Shown here piece after piece: positions 15,076 to 21,246 of a DNA stretch of 21,246 bases (position 1 is the first letter of the stretch; the number at the start of each line of letters is the position of its first letter). A program made the position numbers and the translations under genes. The stretch comes from an uncultured bacterium (GTDB lineage Bacteria; Bacillota; Bacilli; Lactobacillales; Lactobacillaceae), in contig CAJMLF010000027.1 in NCBI GenBank assembly GCA_905214235.1, positions 1-21,246 of the forward strand, written 5' to 3'. The notes beneath the pieces were generated by a model that was not told the origin of the DNA, did no database searches, and was given only the letters and a program-made list of their open reading frames with translations.

Positions 15076-16461
15076 ATGATCAATTCACAGCTTGATATTT
15101 TTGACTTGAAACGACTACAGATCCCCAAAAGTAAGCAGGAGCTGGTGGAAGCGGGGAAGAAACAGCAGGCAGCAGTCCCGAGCTCGCAACTGGCAACCTT
15201 CACGCCGGTCGACCGTGACCCCGTCGCCGCCATCGGGCTGACCGAGTCCAAGATGATTCCCGAACTTCTCCCCCTGCGCCACGAACGGATGCTGGCCAAT
15301 CGCTTCTCATTTTTCCGGGGAACAGCCGAACTGATGGAACAGGACCTCAAGAAGCAGGCCCAAAGCAATATCCCCATCGTCATCAGTGGGGACGCGCACG
15401 TCAACAACTTTGGCTTCTACGCCTCTCCCGAACGGCAACTGTTATTTGGCCTCAACGACTTTGACGAAGCCCGGATTGGTAACTGGGAAAGTGACCTAAA
15501 GCGGCTGCTGGTCAGCGCCGAGCTGGCGGGTGAGGAAAATGGCTTTGCCAAGGAGGACTTGTACAGTCTGCTCCAACTGACCACCAAGACCTACCGTCAC
15601 GCCATCAAGCGTGCCAACCGGATGACCCTGTCTGACGTCTTCTACTTTTCCTTTGAAATCAATGATATGATCCAGACAATCGATTCGTTAGGGGACGGCA
15701 ATGACCAGATGAATTACCGCCTGCAAAAGATCATGAAGAAGAGCCAGCACAGCAACTCTGAAAAAATCATCCAAAAGATGGGAACGGAGGATGACCAGGG
15801 TAACCTGGTCTTTAAGGATAACCCGCCCCGTGCTAAGCACCTGGGCCCCATCCTCTACCAGCAGGTTGTCGCCGGCTACAACTTCTACCGGCAAAACGCT
15901 CGGGAGGACGTCCGCGTACTCCTCGCCAACTTCCACATTTCGGACATCATCCGTTACAGCGTTGGTGTCGGCAGTTTTGGGACCCGGTGTTACTTGATTC
16001 TCCTGACGGGGATTGACGGTAGTCACCTCGTTCTCCAGGTCAAGGAGGCCCTACCCCTGCGTTACAACCTGCTCAACCTCCAGGTCCAACAGGCCATTCA
16101 AAACGGAATCCAGGCCGGACGCCGTATTGTGACCGCCCAGCGGGTCCTCCAGTCAAGTTCCGACCCCTTCCTGGCCAGCACACGCTTCGGCGGACGGAGT
16201 TACTACGTTCGGCAGTTCCGTGACATGAAGGAATCCGTCAAGGTCAACAAGCTTGACTTCGATAGTTTCCAACTATACTGCCAGGTATGTGCCCTCCTTT
16301 TGGCAATGGCCCATACTGAGAGCCCAACTTCACCAATGATCCGGGGCTACCTCAAGCACCAGAAGGCCTTGGACAAGGGCCTCGCCGACTGGTCACTGCG
16401 CTATGTTGACCAGGTGACCGCCGATTATACCGCCTTCAAGAAGGCGGTTGAAAAAGCCTAA
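15076..16461 (+). CDS. DUF2252 family protein, kinase-like fold
   Basis: 461 residues matching the DUF2252 pattern: FFRG (79-82), GDAHVNNFG (105-113) and GLNDFDEA (125-132). The GDxHxxN and DFD motifs recall the catalytic loop and metal-binding Asp of aminoglycoside phosphotransferase and protein-kinase-like enzymes, so a phosphotransferase is plausible. A substrate is not known to me. No signal peptide or membrane segment is seen. AAAGGAAG precedes the ATG at 15076. It is divergent from the pRiA4b-domain gene and followed at once by a strong terminator, so it is probably monocistronic. The family call is good; catalytic activity is inference. Confidence 0.85.
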   Translation: MINSQLDIFDLKRLQIPKSKQELVEAGKKQQAAVPSSQLATFTPVDRDPVAAIGLTESKMIPELLPLRHERMLANRFSFFRGTAELMEQDLKKQAQSNIPIVISGDAHVNNFGFYASPERQLLFGLNDFDEARIGNWESDLKRLLVSAELAGEENGFAKEDLYSLLQLTTKTYRHAIKRANRMTLSDVFYFSFEINDMIQTIDSLGDGNDQMNYRLQKIMKKSQHSNSEKIIQKMGTEDDQGNLVFKDNPPRAKHLGPILYQQVVAGYNFYRQNAREDVRVLLANFHISDIIRYSVGVGSFGTRCYLILLTGIDGSHLVLQVKEALPLRYNLLNLQVQQAIQNGIQAGRRIVTAQRVLQSSSDPFLASTRFGGRSYYVRQFRDMKESVKVNKLDFDSFQLYCQVCALLLAMAHTESPTSPMIRGYLKHQKALDKGLADWSLRYVDQVTADYTAFKKAVEKA

Positions 16462-16513
16462 TGAGTAAAACAACTCCTTGCGTTTAAAAATGCAAGGAGT
16501 TGTTTTACTCATT
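16460..16513. terminator. Perfect 22-bp inverted repeat, bidirectional terminator
   Basis: Arms 16460-16481 and 16492-16513 are exactly complementary, around a ten-base loop. The stem contains an A-run on the left and a TTTT on the right, as in two-way terminators. It begins within the DUF2252 stop codon and ends at the first base of the stop of the small minus-strand frame. Confidence 0.85.
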
Positions 16514-16677
16514 TATTTATCCTTTTCATTCTTACCGTAGCGTTTCTGTTCCGCAATCATACTGCTCCTACGCTTATGTTTGTGAATGAACTCGTCTTCG
16601 GCCGCAAAGATCATCAGGAAGTCGATGAAATTGCGTTGAAAGCTCTTCTTAAAACGTGGCCATCAATCCTGCCGCAT
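16513..16677 (-). pseudogene. Small reading frame with an in-frame TGA at codon 5
   Basis: From the ATG at 16677 the minus strand reads MRQD, TGA (16663-16665), then 49 open codons beginning WPRFKKSFQRNF and ending in a basic tail before TAA at 16513-16515. AAGGGG lies eight bases before the ATG, and TTGTCT (16723-16728) with TAAAAT (16699-16704), 18 bases apart, form a promoter. The frame ends at the shared terminator, as a genuine gene would. Replacing TGA by TGG would restore a 54-residue protein. I do not recognise the product. A nonsense-mutated gene, a sequencing error or a shorter gene starting at Met22 are all possible. Otherwise the 355 bases between the DUF2252 gene and galM hold only regulatory DNA. 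Confidence 0.4.
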
Positions 16678-16698
16678 GTTGCCATCCCCTTTACGACT

Positions 16699-16728
16699 AT
16701 TTTATCCCCTTCGCCATTAAACAGACAA
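16699..16728 (-). promoter_or_regulatory. Possible promoter of the small interrupted frame
   Basis: TTGTCT (16723-16728), an 18-base spacer and TAAAAT (16699-16704) on the minus strand, just upstream of the AAGGGG site (16686-16691). Confidence 0.4.
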
Positions 16729-16752
16729 TCTTTCCTTCATTTGTTCATCACT

Positions 16753-16797
16753 TTGAAAACTGTGGTAGAATATTATGTATACATAAAGCGCTTACTT
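16753..16797 (+). promoter_or_regulatory. galM promoter region with 14-bp palindrome and cre-like site
   Basis: A TTGAAA -35 (16753-16758) is 17 bases before a weak TGTATA -10. The perfect palindrome TTATGTATACATAA (16773-16786) covers this -10. Next to it the minus strand reads AAGTAAGCGCTTTAT (16783-16797), a CcpA-type cre site with two mismatches. Both placements suit repression. The promoter elements themselves are uncertain. Confidence 0.45.
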
Positions 16798-16816
16798 TCA
16801 AGGAGGAATTTAATTT

Positions 16817-17854
16817 ATGGATATCGTTAAAGTGCCATTTGGTAAATTTAATGGCCAAGCTGTAACTAAGTACGTATTGACTAATGACAACGGCGTTCAA
16901 GCTGGCATCCTGGATTTTGCCGGTTTACTGCAATCTTTCAAGGTCCCAACCAAGGATGGCGGTAAGGCCGATATGGTTTTGACTTCCGAAAACTTAGATG
17001 AATTCACCGGGAATGGTTTCTGCACCAACCGTCTGATCGGTCGGGTTGCTGGCCGGATTGGCGACGGTGAATTTAAGATCGACGGCAAGGAATACCACGT
17101 TGAACAAAACGAAGGGAAGAACACCCTCCACGGTGGTAAGAACGGTTTCTACAACCACGTTTGGCATGTTGACGGTACCAAGGTAACGGACGATGCTGTT
17201 TCTCTAACCCTCAGCCTGACTTTAACACCAGAAATGGATACCTTCCCTGGTAAGATGCACGTTGTCGCTACCTACACGCTTGACAACAACGATAACCTGA
17301 GCCTGAAGTTCAGTGCCACCACCGATGCCGACACCCTCTTCAACCCAACCAACCACACCTACTGGAACCTGTCAAACGCCGCTGTAAAGACGATTGACAA
17401 CTTAAAGCTCTACGTCAACTCCAAGAACCACTTGGCCGTTGATGATGGCAAGATTCCAACGGGCGAAAAGGTTGCCAATGCCGGAACCCCATTCGACTTT
17501 AGTACACCAACCAAGCTGGCCGATGCCCTGAAGCCAATGGCCGCAACGAAGGAAAATGGTTTTGACGATATTTGGGAAGTTGAACCAAGCCTGGACAAGC
17601 CGGTTGCCACCCTTGAAGATCCAGAAAGTGGCCGGAAGATGACCCTGTACTCTGACCGGAACGGCTTGGTCATGTACACCATGAACTCGGACGACCCAAC
17701 CGTTTACAACCACGGTAAGGTCCAACCACATACGGGGATTGCCATGGAAGCCCAAACGCTTTCTGACACACCACACCACCCTGAATTTGGTAACGTCGAC
17801 CTTCACCCTGGTGAAGAAAAGACTTACACTGTCAAGTGGCATGTTGAATACTAA
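16817..17854 (+). CDS. galM: Aldose 1-epimerase (mutarotase)
   Basis: 345 residues, close to the family's ~340. The active-site residues known for lactococcal GalM have clear counterparts: His105 in NTLHGG, His180 in NPTNHTYWNL, Asp250 or Asp251 in GFDDIW and Glu311 in GIAMEAQTL. It interconverts alpha and beta anomers of galactose or glucose in the cytosol, feeding galactokinase or glucokinase. The ribosome site AAGGAGG is strong. No other Leloir gene is adjacent; the gene appears monocistronic, with a cre-like site suggesting glucose repression. Confidence 0.95.
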   Translation: MDIVKVPFGKFNGQAVTKYVLTNDNGVQAGILDFAGLLQSFKVPTKDGGKADMVLTSENLDEFTGNGFCTNRLIGRVAGRIGDGEFKIDGKEYHVEQNEGKNTLHGGKNGFYNHVWHVDGTKVTDDAVSLTLSLTLTPEMDTFPGKMHVVATYTLDNNDNLSLKFSATTDADTLFNPTNHTYWNLSNAAVKTIDNLKLYVNSKNHLAVDDGKIPTGEKVANAGTPFDFSTPTKLADALKPMAATKENGFDDIWEVEPSLDKPVATLEDPESGRKMTLYSDRNGLVMYTMNSDDPTVYNHGKVQPHTGIAMEAQTLSDTPHHPEFGNVDLHPGEEKTYTVKWHVEY

Positions 17855-17873
17855 TTCATATTTCTAAATATTT

Positions 17874-17923
17874 AAGAGAGGGTAGGAAAACTGTGAATTT
17901 TCCTACCCTCTCTTCTTTTTTAT
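17874..17923 (+). terminator. Terminator of galM
   Basis: Perfect 17-bp arms (17874-17890 and 17898-17914) around a seven-base loop, followed by CTTTTTTATT. Confidence 0.92.
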
Positions 17924-17960
17924 TACGGGGCGCCCTGGTGCTTTTTCTTCGTTTCCTATT

Positions 17961-19214
17961 TTAGAAGAACGTCTTTTGAATTGCGTGGGTACTCTTAACC
18001 GGAACCTTCATGGTTGGTAAACCAGCCGGGTGAAGTTTGATAACCCCCACCTTTTCGCCCTTCTTCAGAGGTGCCTTAAGTTTGCCGGTCACTGACCGGT
18101 GCTGCTTATCAATCCGGAGGGTTGGCTTTGCCTGGGCCCAACTTGTGTTCTTCGGCAACCAAACCGTCACGGGCTTGGTAAGGGCCAATTGCGTGGAATG
18201 GTGCTTCTTAGCGTGAACCACCCGCTGTGTCCGCAGGGACTTAGGTAATCCCTTGATACTCGTTAGCATTTGGGGCTGGTAACTGGCGGCCAGCTGTTCA
18301 TAAAAGGCCTTTTGGTTCTTAGATTGGTCATTCCAGCCACCCTTAGTATGGAGGGCAACGACGATGACCCGCCGGCCAGCATACGTCCCGGTACTAACAA
18401 TACACTTACCAGCCGCATCCGTGTTCCCCGTCTTCAGACCGTCAATCTGCCAATCCTTTGGTGCCGCCCCATTCTGTGGTAACAGGGAATTGATGTTTAC
18501 CATGTGCTCCTTATGGTCGGCACTAACATCAAAGTCGGCAAATTTTTCCTTGGTAATGTTGAGCGTTTCTGGATACTTTTCAATCACGTACTTGGAAATT
18601 AGAGCCATGTCACGGGCGGAAAAGAGGTTCTCCGCGTTTTTATCGACCCCCTTAATGGCGTTTTTCCCCAAGTCACCATTAGGGAGGCCAATCATGTTAT
18701 AAATCTTGGCATCGTGGACGCCAGCGGCATGGGCAACGCGCTGCATCTTCTTGTTGAAGGCGGCCGTGCTCCCGGCACTTGCCAATGCTAAGGCTTCCGT
18801 ACTCCCATCAGCGGAAACCAACATCATCGAATCAACCAACTGCTTAACACTGTACTTTTCCCCGGCGTTCAGCTGAACATTTGAGAAGTGCCAGTCGTTG
18901 GCGACCTTAGCAACCTCCGGCGTAATGGTGATCTTCTGCTTCCAACTCATCTTGTGGTCACGAATATCCTGTTCGATTACCGCCAGTGTCAAAATCTTGG
19001 TGACCGAAGCAATCGGGTAGCGCTTGGTGGCGTTCTTTTGGTAAAGGACCTGGCCACTTTCGGCGTCAATTGCGTAAGCAGACCGGGCCTTCATATTAAA
19101 GAAGGCCGGGTTCTTACTGCTAGCCATCACACCGGTAATCCCACTAACTATGCTGATGTTTAAGCTGATTATGATCAGTAACACCCTTATAACTAATTTC
19201 TTAATTACTATCAC
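17961..19214 (-). CDS. dacA: D-alanyl-D-alanine carboxypeptidase, PBP5/DacA type
   Basis: 417 residues from a GTG at 19214. A signal peptide spans about residues 5-31 (KKLVIRVLLIIISL..., with a possible cut after VMA), so the enzyme acts outside the membrane, trimming D-Ala from peptidoglycan pentapeptides. The serine peptidase S11 motifs are SVTK (70-73), SAD (134-136, in place of the commoner SxN) and KTG (261-263). A C-terminal beta-rich domain follows; the extreme C terminus is short, without an obvious amphipathic anchor helix. The start is unclear: GGGAG overlaps the GTG and is ideally spaced (eight bases) for the fourth codon, ATT, which would give MKKLVIR. No clear terminator follows. 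Confidence 0.9.
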   Translation of the reverse strand: MIVIKKLVIRVLLIIISLNISIVSGITGVMASSKNPAFFNMKARSAYAIDAESGQVLYQKNATKRYPIASVTKILTLAVIEQDIRDHKMSWKQKITITPEVAKVANDWHFSNVQLNAGEKYSVKQLVDSMMLVSADGSTEALALASAGSTAAFNKKMQRVAHAAGVHDAKIYNMIGLPNGDLGKNAIKGVDKNAENLFSARDMALISKYVIEKYPETLNITKEKFADFDVSADHKEHMVNINSLLPQNGAAPKDWQIDGLKTGNTDAAGKCIVSTGTYAGRRVIVVALHTKGGWNDQSKNQKAFYEQLAASYQPQMLTSIKGLPKSLRTQRVVHAKKHHSTQLALTKPVTVWLPKNTSWAQAKPTLRIDKQHRSVTGKLKAPLKKGEKVGVIKLHPAGLPTMKVPVKSTHAIQKTFF

Positions 19215-19278
19215 TCCCGCTTGTTTCTTTTACATACCTTCATATCATAGCCGAAAAACAAGTAATTTAATATGACGT

Positions 19279-19290
19279 TTTGTTAACAAA
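19279..19290. repeat. 12-bp palindrome between dacA and the serine hydrolase gene
   Basis: TTTGTTAACAAA is perfectly self-complementary and lies in the AT-rich gap between two divergent cell-envelope genes. It could be an operator, but a palindrome this short can arise by chance in AT-rich DNA. I see no convincing promoter pair around it. Confidence 0.25.
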
Positions 19291-19410
19291 TCGGTTCCGA
19301 AAACCTAAAAGTTAAAAAGTATCCTTAAGATTATTCCCCTGGCTTTATTTTTTCATTATTATCGGTATCATTGTATTTATGTGGATTTCATGATTAAGGG
19401 GACAAGTGAT

Positions 19411-20202
19411 ATGCAGCAAAGAACACACCACCGCAAGAGAAGAATTTGGCTAGTTATTATCCTGATTATTTTGGGAATATGGGGAGTCCACCGCTATGGT
19501 TCCCTTAATAACCGCCTCACTAGCGCCTGGAACAAGATTATTTACACCTCAAATGGAAACGTGAGCATCGCGGTCTATTCGCCCAAGACACACCGGGTGT
19601 ATTCCGCTGCCAACAAGCCTAACCATAAGTTTCATGCCGCCAGTACTGTCAAGGTTGCAATCTTGGCAGGAATCCTGCTCAAACAGCCAAACGGCCTGAC
19701 CGCCCACCAGGAAAACCTGGCTAAGGCCATGATTGAACAAAGTGATAACACCGCAACGACTGAACTCTTTGAAAACTACTTAGGTAAGCAAGCGGGGCTC
19801 CAGCAAACCTTTGATAAGTTTGGGATGACCGATTCTACCGCCCGGGAAAACTGGGGCTTGTCAACGACCACACCGCGTGACCAGATCAAGTTGCTCAATA
19901 ACATTTTCTATAAGTCCGACATCCTCTCTAGTCAGCAACAACAGACGATTCGTTCCTTGATGAGTAACGTTGACGCCGATCAAAACTGGGGAATCTCTGC
20001 GGACAGTAACAACTTTGCCATTAAAAACGGCTGGTTAAGTTACGAAGGTTCTGACTGGATTGTCAACAGTATTGGTTACGTAAAGAACAACAACGGTACG
20101 GACTACACGATTGCCGTGTACACGGATGATAACTCCTCAATGGCGGGAGGCCAACAAACCATCGAGCAACTCGCCCGGGTAACCAAGAACGCAATGAAGT
20201 AA
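19411..20202 (+). CDS. Membrane-anchored beta-lactamase-fold serine hydrolase
   Basis: 263 residues. A basic N terminus (HHRKRR) and one membrane segment (about 12-26) form a signal anchor, with the catalytic part outside the cell. The class A-type motifs are STVK (78-81), SDN (111-113) and KNG (205-207, in place of KTG). The omega-loop region reads ARENWGLSTTTP and is shorter than in true class A enzymes, with no clear Glu166 plus Asn170 arrangement, so efficient beta-lactam hydrolysis is unlikely. A cell-wall-related or esterase-like role is more plausible, but unproven. The start at 19411 is chosen because AAGGGG sits nine bases before it; a GTG at 19381 would add ten residues. It lies 49 bases before the aldo/keto reductase gene with no terminator between. 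Confidence 0.82.
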   Translation: MQQRTHHRKRRIWLVIILIILGIWGVHRYGSLNNRLTSAWNKIIYTSNGNVSIAVYSPKTHRVYSAANKPNHKFHAASTVKVAILAGILLKQPNGLTAHQENLAKAMIEQSDNTATTELFENYLGKQAGLQQTFDKFGMTDSTARENWGLSTTTPRDQIKLLNNIFYKSDILSSQQQQTIRSLMSNVDADQNWGISADSNNFAIKNGWLSYEGSDWIVNSIGYVKNNNGTDYTIAVYTDDNSSMAGGQQTIEQLARVTKNAMK

Positions 20203-20251
20203 ACATTTATTTTTTGATGTGTTACTATCGATTTGTAAGGAAGTGTATTCA

Positions 20252-21094
20252 ATGGATATCAAAAGTAACCTTTTAACCCTTGCTGATGGTAATAAGATGC
20301 CCCAAGAGGGCTTTGGCCTGTACAAGGTCGATGGTCAAGAAACGATGACAAAATCAATCCAAAACGCCTACCAAGACGGCTACCGGCTCTTTGATACCGC
20401 CCAACTATACGGCAACGAAGCTGAGGTCGGAACGGCCCTGCAGAAGTTAGCCATCCCCCGTAAGGATATTTTCGTAACCACCAAGGTCAGCGAAGACAAC
20501 CAGGGCTATGACCGGGCAATCGCCTCCGTCAAGGAATCCTTAAAGAAGCTCCAGATGGATTACGTAGACCTCTTGCTGGTTCACTGGCCAATTCAGCACG
20601 CCTTCTTTGATACCTGGCGGGCATTTGAAGATCTCAAGAAGGCCGGGCTCGCCAAGTCAATCGGGGTTAGCAACTTTGAGATGATTCACCTCCAGTACCT
20701 CGCCACCCAAGCACACGAAATGCCGGTCGTGGACCAAATCGAACTCCACCCCCTGCTTACCCAAAAGCCGCTTCTCAAGTTTAATCACGACCACCACATC
20801 GTTACCCAGGCGTGGAGTCCGCTTGGGCGGGGCGCGGTTCTTAATGAAGCGATCCTCAAGGAAATTGGTGACCGCCACCACAAGTCACCTGCCCAGGTAA
20901 TCCTGCGCTGGCACCTGCAAAACGGCGTTTCCTTTATTCCAAAGTCCGTTCACGAGGCCCGAATTACCCAGAACGCAGATATCTATGACTTTGAATTAAC
21001 CAGTGATGAAATGCAGCAAATCGATGCCCTAAACGAATACAAGCGTACTGGTCGCGAACCCGAACTGGTTTACGAATATAATAAGCAGTACTAA
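20252..21094 (+). CDS. Aldo/keto reductase
   Basis: 280 residues with the full catalytic tetrad: Asp48 and Tyr53 in FDTAQLYGNE, Lys78 in TTKV and His111 in LLVHWP. The C-terminal IPKSVHEARITQN segment is the NADPH-binding signature. It is a cytosolic NADPH-dependent reductase of aldehydes or ketones, similar to the 2,5-diketo-gluconate reductase-like enzymes common in lactobacilli; the substrate is unknown. AAGGAAG six to eight bases before the ATG at 20252 fixes the start; eleven upstream in-frame codons lack such a site. It may be co-transcribed with the serine hydrolase gene. Confidence 0.93.
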   Translation: MDIKSNLLTLADGNKMPQEGFGLYKVDGQETMTKSIQNAYQDGYRLFDTAQLYGNEAEVGTALQKLAIPRKDIFVTTKVSEDNQGYDRAIASVKESLKKLQMDYVDLLLVHWPIQHAFFDTWRAFEDLKKAGLAKSIGVSNFEMIHLQYLATQAHEMPVVDQIELHPLLTQKPLLKFNHDHHIVTQAWSPLGRGAVLNEAILKEIGDRHHKSPAQVILRWHLQNGVSFIPKSVHEARITQNADIYDFELTSDEMQQIDALNEYKRTGREPELVYEYNKQY

Positions 21095-21107
21095 TCACTA
21101 GGGAGAA

Positions 21108-21160
21108 AAGTTCTGGCACCACCCTTCAAAATGAAGGACGGCTGCCGGGGCTTTTTTCTT
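21108..21160 (+). terminator. Terminator of the aldo/keto reductase gene
   Basis: An outer stem of eleven pairs with three G-U wobbles (AAGTTCTGGCA with TGCCGGGGCTT) encloses a CCTTC/GAAGG inner stem, followed by CTTTTTTC. Confidence 0.75.
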
Positions 21161-21178
21161 TTGCAACCCACTGAACAA

Positions 21179-21246
21179 TCACCGCCGATTAACCGTCTTC
21201 CTCAGTACTGATAAGCTTTCAGGTGTATTTCCAATTATCGCCGGCC
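21179..21246 (-). CDS. Possible 3' end of a minus-strand gene running off the window
   Basis: The minus strand is open for 21 codons from the window edge to TGA at 21179-21181, reading PAIIGNTPESLSVLRKTVNRR. A hairpin terminator lies just beyond. The stretch is too short to identify and may be chance. Confidence 0.25.
   Translation of the reverse strand, partial: PAIIGNTPESLSVLRKTVNRR

Noticed and set aside
17924..17946. GGGCGCCC palindrome followed by TTTTT as a dacA terminator
   Set aside because: The palindrome leaves no loop, and the T-run is on the plus strand, the wrong side for dacA.
19381..19410. GTG at 19381 as start of the serine hydrolase
   Set aside because: No ribosome site precedes it, whereas AAGGGG is well placed for the ATG at 19411.
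1..21246. CRISPR arrays, tRNA, rRNA, prophage or IS elements
   Set aside because: No spaced direct repeats, cloverleaf-like segments, integrase or transposase genes were found on reading both strands.

Overview
The window looks like the chromosome of a lactic acid bacterium, most likely a heterofermentative lactobacillus of Limosilactobacillus type. The grounds are a citrate-lyase ligase, a SorC-type citrate regulator, a 541-542-residue malolactic enzyme with a divergent LysR regulator, strong GGAGG-type ribosome binding sites, frequent GTG starts and coding DNA of about 50 % G+C. The genus is inference; the family assignments come from the protein sequences.

Positions 1-11594 form one block for four-carbon dicarboxylate metabolism. 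Leftward from about 2125 run an oxaloacetate-decarboxylating malic enzyme (citM/mae type) and citC, which is cut by the window edge; the other citrate lyase genes should lie just outside. The SorC regulator citR is divergent, and an AT-rich palindrome lies between. Convergent to citR is a leftward operon, fumC - fumarate reductase - malate dehydrogenase - DASS anion transporter. Upstream of that lies the malolactic enzyme gene mleS, also leftward, with divergent mleR. Together these encode the competing fates of citrate-derived oxaloacetate and of malate: decarboxylation to pyruvate, reduction through malate and fumarate to succinate, or malolactic conversion to lactate. The transporter could exchange succinate for citrate or malate. 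The protein that looks like lactate dehydrogenase has the Gln-to-Arg change that marks malate dehydrogenase specificity, which fits this pathway.

The main regulatory observation is that the mleS and fumC promoters share the same element: ATTTATAG, ten variable bases, then ATTTGACTAT, which carries the -35 box, followed 18 bases later by the -10. This suggests that MleR controls both units. A Rex-like (NADH-sensing) operator lies just after the predicted fumC start site, and a weaker one overlaps the promoter of an alcohol dehydrogenase gene further right.

Positions 11600-21246 are more ordinary: cyclophilin, a zinc alcohol dehydrogenase, a two-domain protein of unknown role with a C-terminal pRiA4b ORF-3-like domain, a DUF2252 kinase-like protein, a small reading frame broken by an in-frame TGA, galM, a DacA-type D,D-carboxypeptidase, a membrane-anchored beta-lactamase-fold serine hydrolase and an aldo/keto reductase. 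Strong hairpin terminators separate most units. I saw no rRNA, tRNA, CRISPR array, insertion sequence or prophage. The window reads as vertically inherited metabolic and housekeeping DNA, not a mobile island.
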